Shown: positions 46,795 through 59,743, counted from the stretch's first letter. The stretch is DNA of 60,000 bases from Cristatella mucedo (GCA_009760855.2 WPIO01000065.1:2019001-2079000), one strand, 5' to 3'. Program-made: numbers and translations. Notes: generated by a model not told the origin, from the sequence alone.

Positions 46795-46996
46795 ATCAAT
46801 TGAGACGGTGATCGCATGGGGCGCCTTTGTCACTGGTGCCTTGATAGCAACCAGTTTGGCGATCTGCTGCATGATAAGTGGAGCAGCCGACGTGGCTGCG
46901 GAAGTGGCAGATGTGGCCAGCGTAGAGAACGGTGACAGGGAAACCGAAGCAAAGCAAGTGAGCTCGATCCTAACATGGAAAAAAGACCCACTTCCG
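46795..46996 (+). CDS. Second exon: transmembrane helix of the same putative membrane protein
   Basis: The acceptor is a long pyrimidine tract ending TTTTTGCTTTTTCCAG at 46794. The reading frame continues from exon 1 and stays open to the donor CCG/GTAAGG (GT at 46997). It encodes a hydrophobic stretch, VIAWGAFVTGALIATSLAIC, followed by an alanine/aspartate-rich acidic stretch (GAADVAAEVADVASVENGD) and a lysine patch. With the basic N-terminus of exon 1 this predicts one membrane helix, N-terminus inside. Later exons were not found; downstream DNA becomes (GA)n and (TA)n repeat with a LINE tail. No family assigned. The gene could also be truncated. Confidence 0.5.
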
Positions 46997-47156
46997 GTAA
47001 GGATGACATGCAGGCGTTGCTAAACTATGCTGCGATCCACGAAGCTAGAAAAACAAGCCGCTGTTCGAGTTAAAATTACTCTGCCTAGCATAAGCACTGC
47101 ATCAGGCAATGCCTCGCTTCGTTACATGTGAGCAGCAGTGGGAGTGAGAACGAGAG

Positions 47157-47411
<255 letters not shown>

Positions 47412-47429
47412 GAGAGTGATGACAATGAT

Positions 47430-47511
47430 TGCAAGGGATGCTGGGTGGTTGCAGAGCGAGAGAGGAGGGGTGCAAGGGATGCTGGGTGGTTGCAGAGCAA
47501 GAGAGGAGGGG
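47430..47511. repeat. Tandem duplication, 41-bp unit
   Basis: TGCAAGGGATGCTGGGTGGT.. repeated at 47430-47470 and 47471-47511 with one difference. Confidence 0.92.
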
Positions 47512-47742
47512 ATAAAAGAGAAGGAGACGGAACTAAAGGAGGTATAGGAGAGAGGTGAGTCCGAAGGATGAGATTGAGGAAAAAAGAGAAGGGTGACATA
47601 GCGAGGATGTGACAAGATAGTGATGAAGACGATAAGAAATATAATATAGATAAGAAAGAGATAAGAAAGCGAAAGAGAGTAAAGAGCGATGGCGATGAAA
47701 GATAAAGAATACGAGGGAAAAGAGTGAGCGATATAGCAATAT

Positions 47743-47744
47743 AG

Positions 47745-47840
<96 letters not shown>

Positions 47841-48049
47841 ATATATATATATATATATATGATTTTACTTACCATTCAATTGCATTTCACTTTACAGCAA
47901 ATGTAAAGCGCCTAGAGAGAGATTGAGTTCTCTGAGGGTGCTTTATCAAGTGAATTATTATATATATATATTGCTATATTATATTATATTATATATTATA
48001 TATTATATTATATTATTTATATATATTGCTATATATATATATATATATA
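47743..48049. repeat. (TA)n tracts flanking a LINE tail
   Basis: TA runs at 47743-47861 and about 47957-48049, separated by the family-A tail. Confidence 0.92.
47863..47965 (+). repeat. LINE family A tail between two (TA)n tracts
   Basis: About 100 bp of 3' UTR end and hairpin tail (AAAGCGCCTAGAGAGAGATT) is flanked by TATATA on both sides. This indicates insertion into a TA microsatellite. Confidence 0.82.
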
Positions 48050-48237
48050 CGTGGTAAAAGAGGGTAGTAGGAGAAATGATGGAAACATGAGACAGGAGAG
48101 GGGAAAAGGTTATTTACTCCTTGAGACAAGGGATCGTGATGGCAGAGAGTAAAATAATGATACAACTATGACGAGCTAGAGATGAGAGGGATCGTGAGAA
48201 GGCAAAACTGAGACCCACATAAAGAGAGAACGGGACA

Positions 48238-48291
48238 GCGAGGGAGAGAAAGAGGGAGAGAGAGAAAGAGGGAGATAGAGAGAGAAGAGAG

Positions 48292-48328
<37 letters not shown>
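48238..48328. repeat. (GA)n tract
   Basis: GAGAGAAAGAGGGAGA followed by pure AG. Confidence 0.9.
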
Positions 48329-48329
<1 letters not shown>

Positions 48330-49114
48330 AAGCGTGCAAGACTACAACTGGAAGTAGTAGTCTTGCAGTAGGGGCCTATACAAGTACAGCGCTATGACAT
48401 TTTCTCCGTCGTCTAACCTGAACTTTCAAACGAGCGATACTGAACTTGTTCATGCCGATAAGTTATTCTGACTTCATTCATAGATGCTGGAGCTCCCTGA
48501 AGTCGGTTACTAGGTCGTCAACTGCCGCGGACCGTCAGACAAGCTGGACAGGACGAGGCAGATTGTTCAGAACGTGGCACAGCAATCTAGCAGTCGAATA
48601 CGAGGCGCTTGCACTTACTGACTTTCAGAAGCTGAGATCCAGCACTTCCAATGCATACCAGCTTGCATCAGCTGGGTGGAAGTGCATGGTCATAATGATT
48701 GCAGTTCTGGCGTAGCTTAGAAATAAAATAAACATGCACTGAAAGCGACGGCAGAAGTGGCCAAAGAGGGTCCTAAAGCTCTATGCCTAAGCCGCATTTG
48801 AGCATCAACTCCCACGTGACAGAATGTCAGTGAGGGTCATGTATACGTACAGGTAGCCGTTTTTTTGGCGGTCGGCCTTTGAGCAAAAAACGCATCAAGG
48901 TCATCCTGCGTTTATGCAAATTGCTAATCTTTAATTTGAGCCGACTCTTCGGTGAAATAGTTAGCCCAAGCAGCCAATCCGATTAGACATCTAGCTAGGT
49001 CGCTCCAAGTTCTGGCTACTTTTCGCGTGGTTTTCGATCGACTTGCCAAGAGTGGTGGGTGGCCGCCCATATTTTTGTGAACCTCAGCCGGAGAGAGAAA
49101 GAGAGAGATGAGAG

Positions 49115-49155
<41 letters not shown>

Positions 49156-49690
49156 TGAGAGGGGGAGAGGATAGGAGAGAGAGGGAGAGAGGGAAAGCAC
49201 GGCTTACAGAATCGTTCTAGCAGGACCAACATACGCAGATAGTGCAGTGGTCGGAGCACGACAGTTATAAAGAATTTCCATAACTTGATCACCAGTGCAT
49301 GCCCTTTAACAGCAAACGGTATATTCAAAGTCCACAGAGGCGCGTTTGAACAGCGCCAGTCGTAGTGCACACCTGAGCAACAATAACTGGATCCCTTTCT
49401 GTGCAGTCACAGCTTATTGCAAAATTATCGGTTCCTAATTAGTACAATCCTTGACCGGCTAATAATCGCACTGGCATAATACGCCCGATGAAGCATGTCA
49501 ATGTTTCACTGCCCCCTTCTTAAACTAAAGCCCTACTCGAACAGAATAATAATGAGGTTTTCGTAATGTCAGTTAATTGTGCATCCGTTTGGCGTCAACA
49601 CATCACAAGTGTACAAGAAAACACCAGCCAATAATTTCTAGACGCCTTCTACACAGCTGTAGTATTTGTTGTCTATCTTTACCAGAGACA
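48330..49690. other. Spacer with a GA tract
   Basis: The frame at 48446-48715 is open (89 residues) but unrecognised, and it does not extend the 46.4 kb gene in a convincing phase. Confidence 0.35.
49088..49195. repeat. GA-rich tract
   Basis: AG runs broken by ATGAGAG and GGGGAGAGG. Confidence 0.9.
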
Positions 49691-50640
49691 GCCATCACTT
49701 TGAAATGTAATGTGTAATGTATGCAACTCCAAAAAGCCACAAAGACTATGTGGGTGTTACGATGAAGAGTTTTGTATAGTGCCCTCATAGCCTGAGCGGC
49801 TTTTGGTACGCATTTGGTAGCCAACAGACTTCATCTCCCGCAACAAAAAGAAAGTAGGAAGTATAGCAGAGTCAAGAGAGCAGTTGAGGTAGTGTGTAAC
49901 ATGGAAGTAGCAGCTCAGGGCCACTGGAAAGGATGAACCATAGTCGGCAGCAGGAGAGTAGTTGTCGTTGCGTAATACTCGTGGTAGCGAGTTCCAAATT
50001 TCTGGACCTTCAGAGCTAAAGCTTCCGTCACCAAAGGTCTTTAAGCTGAGGAACGGAACAGATAATTTATTGTCCGTACTGGACCAGAGGCACGAGAAGG
50101 CTGAAAGTGGTGATGCAGTTAAGCCTAGATATGGAGGGGCCAAACCGTGGCGGGCCTTATTGGTCAGCCTAAGAACTTTGCTCGGTATCCGTCGATCAAC
50201 CTAGAGCCGTCCTAGCTCTTTAAGCAAATGAGACACGTGATCAAACCTCTGGGACTTGAAAAAACAGCCTTACCATATTCATAGCCACTTGCAGTGGCCT
50301 AGTTGTTTTTGGTAGCACAGCCAAACGGGAATTACAACAATCAAATTGAGACAGAACTAAGGAGCTAGTTGAATGCTTTGAAAGCCACCGTGGAAGACAG
50401 CTCCTAATCTTAAATATGGATTGGACGCGATGGATAACTGTAGCAGCAATCTGCTGAATGCTTTAAAAACTTAGGCGGCTTTCGAAAACGAAACCTAAAT
50501 TATGACCACACGGTAATCGCACAATAGCATCACCCATTAGAAGAGCAAAGCCTACTAATCCAGCTACAGGCATTTCCGGTCTCCTGTGAGCAGCAGCTCA
50601 GTTTTATCATCATTTAATTTAAATTCCGACATTTAGGGTC
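49690..50640 (-). pseudogene. LINE family B, most complete copy
   Basis: The minus strand reads SEFKLNDDKTELLLTGD (about 50636-50585), a standard post-YADD reverse transcriptase motif. After frame breaks comes LKTFGDGSFSSEGPEIWNSL then PRVLRN (ORF 50143-49757), the usual C-terminal end of L2/CR1-like proteins. The 3' UTR carries TGGCTCATCC, CTGTTGGCTACCAAATGCGT and ACACCCACATAGTCTTTGTG. It ends near 49690 in an ACATTACAC-type tail, unlike family A's (ATT)n. Confidence 0.82.
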
Positions 50641-51289
50641 GAATGTCGGCAAGGCAAGCATTCGGTTTATTATTTGCTGCAGCAGATTTCGACGTTTTGA
50701 GTGACAAATGCGGCTGGATATCGTCAGTTTATCGAGCGAGGCTGAAATGCATCCCCTGAAATCTAGGCTTTCCTGGCGTTTAGATCGCCAGTACTTCGCT
50801 CTGACACACTGAGTTATTATAAGTAGGTGTGCTATAATGGGTAACATCCTATCAAGTTCCAATTTACTTTAATATCCTCCGGCAGATTTTCAAAACAAAA
50901 TGTACAATTACGAATGTGCACGAAATGAGCAGGGAAGTGCAACCAATCTGATTTATTTTTTACTCACCATTTTAGTAAACATATCATTATCGCAACCACG
51001 TGAAGGACGCTGACATACATCTTTGCTATAGCTATGTCTTTGCACTCATGTTACAATCTAAGATGAATAGCTGTACCAGTAGCTCAGGTAGACATTTAAG
51101 TAATCGAAAACAGGAGATTTGAATTCGGCAAGAATGCAAAGAATAATACCCAAAATGCAACTAGTGAATACCGACAAGTAATCCTTTCTCGTCGTCATAA
51201 ACCGCCGGCGTTCGACTGCCAAATCAGTTATTTTCCATCTCCAAAAAACGATTGCTCATCGGGTCATTGCAACGAGATTGGCAAGATTC

Positions 51290-51995
51290 GCGCGATGAGT
51301 TACTCGGAAGGTTGCCTGTGCAATCAGGCTCTTACAGCTGGTCTACCAGCCTGTGCAATCAGGCTCTTACAGTTGGTGCAAAACTCTGCAGCTAGGCTTG
51401 TCTGTCGTGAGCGTCGCAGTTACACCACTTCTCGCCAACCTACACTGGCTCCCAGTCAAGCTAGGTATGGACTTCAAGGTTGTGTCACTATAATTTAGGT
51501 CATTTATTATTTGGCTCAAGCCTGCCCATCAGATCTACTCATCCACTAGGCTAAGCATCGTACCACCCGTTTTTCGGAATCTAACTGTTTAACTATACCT
51601 CGTACGAACCTCAAATCATGTGGAGTCCGTGCCTTTAGTTTGTTTGCTCCCAAACCCTGTAACTCACTCCCGAATTGCGTTATAACATCCCCTGACTTGA
51701 CTTTACATTTAGAAAGCATTTAGAAAGAAACTAAAAACGCACCTATGTATCACAGCATTTAATGGGTTCCTGTGATTCGACCTTGATTTGCTTATGCGTG
51801 CTGACCTGTACGTGCTGCCACTAACCATACTTGCATGCTGACCCTGTGCAGGTTACCACTAACCACTTTATTCTTGTTGTATATTGAACATACCAACACT
51901 AACTATTCGATCGCGTTTCTTTTACAGCAAATGTAAAGCGCCTAGAAAGAGATTAGAGTTCTCTGAGGGCACTCAATCAAGTGTATTATTATGAT
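51290..51995 (+). pseudogene. LINE family A 3' portion with a 35-bp tandem duplication
   Basis: AGLPACAIRLLQLVQNSAAR then LVC is followed in shifted frames by the WLPVK..DFKV and LKS.G.RAF regions, the 3' UTR and the tail ending in ATTATTATG-type repeat near 51995. A 35-bp unit is repeated at 51314-51348 and 51349-51383. Confidence 0.82.
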
Positions 51996-53871
51996 TATAT
52001 TATCATTATCGTCCTCATTACCAGAATGTGCACAGAAAATCAAAACAGCTTGACCAGCATACAATACATCTTCGTCACTCTAATAAATAGAACCAGCAGC
52101 AGTGTCCAAGCAAGCTACAACAGCACATTCAATAGCAGTACGCCGTAATCCAGCCGGATACTTAGCTCACTACTTTTGAGTCTTATCACGGGAGCTATTG
52201 GGATTTTTAATCACTGTACTGTAAGTCTCTCAAGTACATCACTGCTCAACGATTTTCCTGATTCTATTAAGAACTGCTATTCAATTCGCTGAAGTGCGGC
52301 ATAGTATTTTCATGTACCCCAAATTTGGGCTATACAATAAGAAATATCAGCTTGTAGTCGCCCGACTCGACGAAAAGAAAATGTCTCGTCTCCGACCAGA
52401 TTGAAAGGCATGATCCAGAACCACTGCTCACCAAGAAAGTCGCAAATAATGAGACCAGCACTAACTGACTGCTAAGGAATATCAGTAATGATCCAACACT
52501 TCTGATATAAAATTTTACTAATGTGCTGAAGCCTCTACTGAGCTATGCTAACGTCCCTCGTTGCAAGTACAGTCGCGGTAATAGTACTTTCGAGTATTTG
52601 ACCGATGCACGTAGAAGTGGCACCTGCAAGCTCGGTTTCAAAGTCGCAGATGCAGCATCGATACACAAACCTTGAGGATGGTAGAGAAGCATAGTAGCAG
52701 TCATTAGTGCCCATATCTAAATATAAAATGCCCTGTCCTTAGCGTAGAGTCGTATATTTCTAGGCCGCAGACATGCGAAAGTGTACAGCACCAGCCTTAG
52801 CCACGTGACTCGCTAGTTCAAGCTCTGTCTGATTAGCAGTTGCTCTGGCTCACTTTCAGTGCTGTCTAAACCTTAGATTATGAAACATCTGGCTGTCATT
52901 TATACGTCTAGAGTGGCTCAAAATCTTTCTCACCAGTTTTCGAGTGTGCACTGAGGGGACATTCACCTAAAGGGTATAAGAATGGATTCTCTGCGAGTTT
53001 ATGGGGAAGTCCCAGAGAGGCCTTTCTTGGCTGGTACGAGCGGGTAATTATTGTGGCTATTGCTGTTAAAGTTGACTGGATGGCTTAAGATAACCGTGTA
53101 CAGTCGTTGATGAACTCGTGGACACAAATTTAGGGGGAACATGTCTCAATCAAGTGGACTAGCAATAAAAGCGGTGACTATAATAATGGGGGAAAGAGCA
53201 TTAATCGTGACTTGACGAAACAGATGTATTTAACCAGGCTACCCGTAAACAAGCTCGTTCAAATGTTTTCTGTATCGGCAACGCTCTCATTATGCAGGTA
53301 TTTAGCATGCGATACTGCTTCTGATTAGTTGCCGTTTGGACAAAACGAATGAAGAATTTCACGTGCATACTTTTAAGATCGCAAAGCAGAGGAGAGCAAT
53401 TTACAGGCACTTGTTAAGCTGCGTAACTTCCTGCTAGTCAACGTTCCCATCCAGCAGCAGCTCATGCAGTCACTGAAAGCTTGGTTTCCTGCTTCATTCG
53501 TACTAATGCATCTAATAATCTAGCTGAATTTCGGCAGACACGCGCGAAGTAAATTTGGCGGCAGATAGAGAGCCAATGATGCCACAATCCACAGAAACGT
53601 ATAAGAAACCAGAATAGCACACGGTTGTAGAGCTAAAGTGAATTTGGTCACCAGGCCTCAACAAAGACCTCAGATGCAGCAGAAGATTAATTTCTAAGCG
53701 TGACTATATGATGCAGCTGGTGCATTTATATTCGACAACCCCCACTTTTTAAATCGCAACGATATTTATTTGCAACGCTAAAGAAATACACCAGCTCACT
53801 CGGATAAGAGTCCGTCGTCCAATGCTCGCACCGTGCCGCCTCGCATTGCGGTCCAAAAGGCCGACTGCTCT
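51996..53871. other. Spacer, no feature recognised
   Basis: No repeat family, RNA or coding motif could be identified on either strand. Confidence 0.4.
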
Positions 53872-54008
<137 letters not shown>

Positions 54009-54116
54009 AACCAGTCAGTCGGCGTCGTCAAGAACTGTTTATGCCTCGGAGCCGCACCGTTCCTATAGGGGCGTAATTCGTTAAGCCACAACCTCGCTGA
54101 GCTTAGCGTCGCTAAT

Positions 54117-54136
54117 TTATATTATTATATATACTA

Positions 54137-54206
<70 letters not shown>
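54117..54206. repeat. (TA)n microsatellite
   Basis: TATA runs with one GTATATA break. Confidence 0.93.
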
Positions 54207-54210
<4 letters not shown>

Positions 54211-54439
54211 ATAGCCCAGGACTATTGCCGCCCAGCTCACTGAGGGGCCCAACGTATCGGCCTGCCGCCTGCCAGGCTAGTTGGGCGACACGACGGCTAA
54301 ATGAAACTTACTTCCCAACTATGTGTTGGCTTCCTGCAGGATATATAACGAAGCAGCACAAAATGGGATGACACCATTCACTCGAGACGTTGCTGCAAGT
54401 GATCAAAATTATTTCTAACAGTGCGTTGCAACCAAGTGC

Positions 54440-54760
54440 AGCTCTCTTGCACAGTCTGCACCAAGTCCGGGTGTCACGTTCCAAAGTGACCTTTCAGCAA
54501 ACAACCACATTGGCTGCTCAGTCAGGTCTGCCTGCTCTAACTTCGGCAACGTTGTGAAAATTTGGGCCTGCTTAGACAAAAATACAATATCCAACTTAGT
54601 CCATACAGTTGCAACATCCCGTAGTGACTTTCATCACTCACTGCTTGCACGTATTCCAACCTGTACTCTGCGGATAGGCATCTTTCGTAAAATCTGCAAT
54701 TGCCGAATTACACCACTCCTGCACATTCGTGTAAAGGCTCGATCGTGTACTCTTACAGGC
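54440..54760 (+). pseudogene. LINE family A internal RT thumb fragment
   Basis: The frame reads GVTFQSDLSANNHI, KIWACLDKNTISNLVHTV and SRSDFHHSLLARIPTC, matching the thumb/post-RT region of the 14 kb copy. Neither the YADD region nor the tail is present. Confidence 0.72.
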
Positions 54761-55769
54761 TTCAACTAAGTCCCCAACAAAACACGAAGCAGCGAGCGAA
54801 AACTGCCCAGCATCTGGCAACTTAAGCGTGAGGCTGAGCCTGAACAGTGGCTATGCATTAATTACTGGACGCGTACAGGGTGCAAAGGGGACTGGGGGAA
54901 CAAGTCATGTAGGCTGACCGCTCAGTGGCTGCTCAGTTGGCGTGTACCCAACCAACCGCACTCGGTCCCGTCACGTGAGTAGGCAACGTTGATTGGTGCG
55001 CCCGGCATCCGTCCGGTGGCTCGATTGCGGTCGTAGCGGTCGGTCGCCGCTCGCTCGCTTGGCTCGGTAGCTGTTGTTACGACTGCTCGCAACGGTCTTG
55101 GTCTTGCCTCTCGTGGTAAACACAGCAGGAGGAACTGGTGCTTGACCGCAATGCCGTCAACAAATACTGGCGAAGCTGTAGCCTCGAAGCTCGGCTGACG
55201 AGTCGTAAAAGCAACCTCCGACATACGAGCAATTGGTCTGAGCAGGTAGCCCAGCGCTCTCGCAATTAACGGATGCACTACCTGGAAAACCAATCCAAAA
55301 GACCTGCACGAGAACTCTAGGCCGATTTAACCTCCCGCCGATAAATGACTAGCATCAGGTAAATGACTCGTCATTAGCTTATTTAGGAGCGAGTACATCG
55401 TAGGACGGAGCCGGCCAGTTACGATCGCTCAAACAGGAGAAGAAAAGCAACGCTCGCCTTCGCCCAGTTGCCTCTCCTTTTAAAGACAGCGTACCAATTA
55501 AGTGCCAGACCAGCTAAGCTCTTGCATTCAAACTTCAAACCTAGCACGTAAGTGCCAATCAGTAGAGCAAGTCAGGCCATGGTGTCAGCACTGCTGCGAG
55601 TGTGCACCACGTTCTATGGACGAGCTTGACTCGTGCTGCCCTTCTTTTAGTCTGCTCGCTGTAGCCTCTCTCGAAAGCTTCTTATACCATTAACCACTGT
55701 ATCGTTCGTGAGCACCTGTCACCTCAGCGAGAATTCACCGGCGCTATGTTGCAACTGGTTAGGTTAATA

Positions 55770-55850
55770 ATGATAATAATAATAATAATAGTACATTATT
55801 TAGCGCCCCCAGAGAACTGAGCCTCTACTACTCAGAGCTTTGTCTGGGTA
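55770..55850 (-). repeat. LINE-A or SINE-1 tail remnant
   Basis: (AAT)n followed by TAGCGCCCCCAGAGAACTGA. The shared tail cannot be assigned to the LINE or the SINE. Confidence 0.55.
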
Positions 55851-56584
55851 ACCGGGTCTTTCGGCATTAAACGAGAGATGGAAACAATAAGATAGCACTG
55901 GGGTTAATGGTTTGACCAGGTTTGATCAGGTTTGATCGACTCGAGTCAAGGAACCGTGCCTTTTGCTATGAAAAATATCAGCGATGAGCAATTGACTCTT
56001 ATAGAGAAGCACGAATTGAGAAGTTTGAAGCTACTAATAAATATAGGAGACAAATGCAAGCTCATAAATTACATTGAACGCAATCAACTTGAAAGCAGTG
56101 CGATTATCTGACCCTTCGTTCGGGACGTGACATTGGGGGTAAATGGCTTGGAGACCTTTAGGTCAGCACTTGAGTATTGCCGTTAGGACATGATTGGGCA
56201 TGGTCACTCTTGTAGGCAGGAGCTTGAGAAGTAAATAAAAAGTAAAAATTACTAACAATTCATGCAATTGCATTAATGTACCGAGACAATGGTCATGGGA
56301 ATTTGGATAATATGAACAGATCCAAGAAAGTGGCTGTGATTAAGGAATGGCAAGACGTTGTTTTATTCTTAAGTTATTTAGTTTCGGAGCAAATGCGCTA
56401 TATAAAATAGTTCGAGTAGATGATAACTACAACTTATGGTGAATACGACGGTTCGTGCGATTCGTGCTTGTCTATATTCTGTGCATAGCCATAAGCAAGG
56501 TAAGAGAACAGTTACACCGATTCTTCACCTAGCTGTCTTGAGTTGTTGTCAATCGTGTTTTGTTCATCCTTAAAAAGAGTTATT

Positions 56585-56636
56585 ATGCATTTGTTATTCT
56601 AGAAGTGAGCATGCATTTGTTATTCTAGAAGTGAGC
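56585..56636. repeat. Perfect tandem duplication, 26-bp unit
   Basis: ATGCATTTGTTATTCTAGAA then GTGAGC, twice in a row with no change. Confidence 0.93.
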
Positions 56637-56884
56637 ACTAGGCAAGCTTCGTCAATTAATATAAGTTGAGCCATTGATCCAAAAACTACTTCAATTGATG
56701 CTTTTTACCTGTCTAAGTCACGAACACCAGGAGTACCATCGATTAATTTGAAAGAGGCAGCTAGACATTGCAGTGCATTTGGCTATCGATAAGCTATAGC
56801 CATCAAGCTGGATTTTGCTACTTGACTTCAAATTCCGATTTTACGAAATTTAAGTTCAAATTACAAAGCTATAATTTATTGTTT

Positions 56885-57120
56885 AATAAAAATCTTTTAT
56901 ATATTTATTGTTAATTATTTACTTATGTATTTTAAATAATATATATATATATATTATTTATATATATATAATATAAAATATATTATATTACAATATATTA
57001 TATGCAACATATATTAATAATATATATATTATTAATATATATTATAAATATATTATTTATTTGTTATGTAGTTAATATGTTATTTATTTAATCATATTTA
57101 ATCATCTATTTAATCAAAAG
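56885..57120. repeat. AT-rich low-complexity region
   Basis: TATTTATTG and ATATATAT runs with internal inverted symmetry. Confidence 0.85.
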
Positions 57121-57159
57121 TAGCGTGTAACTGAAATGATCATCTCACAGTTTTGCCGC

Positions 57160-57235
57160 ATGAAAAATAATAATAATAACAGATCGGTTGCATAGCACGC
57201 TACGGGAACTTGATCTCTACAGAGGCCCTTTGCTC
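57160..57235 (-). repeat. SINE-1 or LINE-A tail remnant
   Basis: AATAATAATAAC precedes GCATAGCACGCTACGGGAAC and TTGATCTCTACAG, a diverged tail complement. No tRNA-like head is recognisable. Confidence 0.4.
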
Positions 57236-57289
57236 ACTGCAGAAGAATCAGTTCACAGGGGTTAGGAGCTTACACGGTATCAAGCTCAC

Positions 57290-57600
57290 AAATAATAATA
57301 AGAATAACAATAATAATAATAAAACATTTGCATATGGCCCTCAGAGAACTGAATCTTCTTGGAACTTTACAGATGCTGTAAAGAAAACGACCAAATAATT
57401 AGTAATGGCATTCGCGATTGCATCAAGCATAACATTTGAGGTGTTACATGCATTGGGTCAACATATAGACAATTTTAGTAGCAGCACGCACAGTGTCAGT
57501 ACCCGTAAGCACACAAAGGGCGAATCGCAGGGACCGACAAAATACTGTAATAAACATATACGTTTTAAGCTTTTTTTAAATGAAAACCATGCCACGTTTA
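57290..57600 (-). repeat. LINE family A 3' UTR and tail
   Basis: A (ATT)n run is followed by the tail complement (GGCCCTCAGAGAACTGAATC) and the 3' UTR with GCACACAAAGGGCGAATC and CAGGGACC. Truncated near 57600. Confidence 0.72.
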
Positions 57601-58084
57601 GGCCCCTCCATTTGGTGGATGGACGGGGTCATGAGTACTGATCGTATCGTAATCAGATTTCGGAGGCAATGGCTGCTGCCAGCCTGGGCCACAGGAGGAG
57701 CTGCTGAAGGCGGTTGCTCCTGGGCGCTCCGTTACCAGGCAGTGTCGGGCGGCCAGGGCAATGTCGCAATGAGCAGCCACGCTTAGTAGGAGCGGCGGAA
57801 CAGCAAGGTAAGGCAGAGGGAGAAGGTGACCATACACTCAAGCAGTGTCGTTACACGCCTCTGCCGGCAGCGGCGACGGTCATCCGACTCCAGTAGGTCG
57901 CCTGCTGCCAGGAGTGCTCGCCAGATGCAGCTCCTCTGTCAGTGGTAGCTGCACGAACGCAAGCGTGAGCGTGAACACGCCAGGCGCAAGGTAGAGAGCA
58001 GACCGCTCACCGTTCCCCCCCCGCCCCCGTAGATACCATTCATATTGCAGATGCTTCGATTGACCACCACCCAGCTTAGTATAT

Positions 58085-58375
58085 CACCGGCTTGACCACA
58101 TTTATAAAAGCAACTTAAAATGCATCTATGTATCACAGCATTTAGTTGGTCGAAGAGATTCGTCCAGTGTGTGCATATGCATGCTGACACTGTGCATGCT
58201 GCCACTAATCATATCTGCATGCTGACCCTGTGCATGTCATCTCTAACCATGTTATGCTTGTTGTTATTGAGCATGCTGTCTATAGCCATTCAATGACGCT
58301 TCCTTAGTAGCAAATGTAAAGTGCCTAGAAAGAGATTCAGTTCTCTGAGGGCCCCATAACAAATGTATTATTACA
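58085..58375 (+). repeat. LINE family A 3' UTR and tail
   Basis: It contains the conserved TGCATGCTGACCCTGTGCAT block and ends GTAAAGTGCCTAGAAAGAGA..TTCTCTGAGGGCCCC followed by ATTATTAC. Confidence 0.8.
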
Positions 58376-58501
58376 ATGTCTCAGTAAATGTCATTACCGT
58401 TTCTGCCTGATCATCTCGGCGTTAGTGGTCGGTAACAAAGGCATAAGTCCTATGCTGAGGAGCACGACGATGCATTTTGATTACTAAGTACTGTAAATTG
58501 G

Positions 58502-58838
58502 ATCTGCGGATAGGAGATGTATAGACGTTCTCGGTCCGACAGTTGTAGGTGAGATCAAATGTGGCCTCCGTCGGACGATTGTCCGTGCATACAGGGACAG
58601 AGAGCGCTTATTGGGATACAATCGTGGCTGTATATCTAGCCATTTATTTCGTTTCTGCATTGAGTATCTGGACGCTGAGTATACTCGCAATATTGACCGA
58701 AAGCAGCTTCATGCCAACCAGGAGAAGCCATTCCAGGCACCACCGAAGAGAAACTATGGTAATTTGAATAGGAGGCTTCGACTAGAGGGCTGCCAGAACT
58801 CTGAAGTAAATAAGGCTCAAGCTGTCGTTTTCTGTAGG
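58502..58838 (+). CDS. Possible exon ending in a strong splice donor; function unknown
   Basis: A frame open from about 58502 ends at AGG/GTAAGTATT, a consensus-strength donor at 58839. It encodes a basic, cysteine-containing segment including RAYRDRERLLGYNRG and FRFCIEYLDAEYTRN. There is no convincing acceptor or ATG. No family recognised. Confidence 0.2.
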
Positions 58839-58839
58839 G

Positions 58840-59743
58840 TAAGTATTCAGCATAGTAATGCTAAGCCGCGCGCTCTCATTGATAATTAGATGTCTGCATT
58901 TCCTTGCAAACTCAAACTTATTGTAAATGGGTCGTGACAAAAATCAGTTTGCTGACTATCTGCCGAAATCAACGACAGCGAATTACAATTCTTATTTATT
59001 GTTGCCACGGCTGTGCTCCCGCACTCCAAAATTCAGTATACTTTCAAAGCAATGCAGCACGGTATCAAATATAATAGTAATAAATGTTTTGCGGAATACC
59101 TTGAGAGGATAAGCAGTCTAACCAGGTGCTCGCTGCAAAAGAGATGGAATTGTCAAACGTCAATGATCTAAAACTAAGACCAGCATGCAAAAACACAGAA
59201 GAAGAAAGAAACGACGATTGGTTGCTAGGGTCTCTGGTTAGTAGCGTGCATTGAATTGTACACACACAGAAACTTGCAAAGAAAATAACAAAACTTAAAA
59301 TTTCACTCGGGGTTCACAGAAAGCTGTGCGATACAAATTCATTAATCATCTGAGAATTAAATTCTGAAAAATGTGTGCTGACGATAGCTTCAACCGATAG
59401 GGCAAAGAATACTTTTTTCTTTTCTAGAGCTTGACTCTAAGCAAGATGACCTACCTGCCTCGCCGTGAAGTTCATACATATGGCCAGATGAAATCCGAGC
59501 ATGCAGAAAGTATGAGCTCTGCAGAATTTTGCATGGAGCGCCTATTTTTCTGCTCGAAGTTTGGAATTTAGCTATTTTCGCTTACCTTGGTCAGAATTTT
59601 ACTTTTTAGGCCACCGTTTTCTTTTCTATTCGTTAAGTACTTGCTGTTGAAATTGAACCGTCACGTATGGCTACCATCAGCACACAGTAGCAGCCTGCAA
59701 ATACTCCGTAAATAACGCCTGGTGCAGCTGTTACCGGATTCAC
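58840..59743. other. Spacer, no feature recognised
   Basis: No motif seen. Confidence 0.4.

Larger units (their letters stand above)
54761..57160. other. Spacer with a CpG-rich patch
   Basis: 54960-55280 is GC- and CpG-rich, with an open minus frame (54922-55293) lacking any motif; it might be a promoter/first-exon region. The remainder is AT-rich spacer. Confidence 0.35.

Noticed and set aside
54922-55293. 123-residue minus frame in CpG-rich DNA
   Set aside because: GC-rich DNA lengthens open frames; no motif. Kept only as a possible promoter patch.
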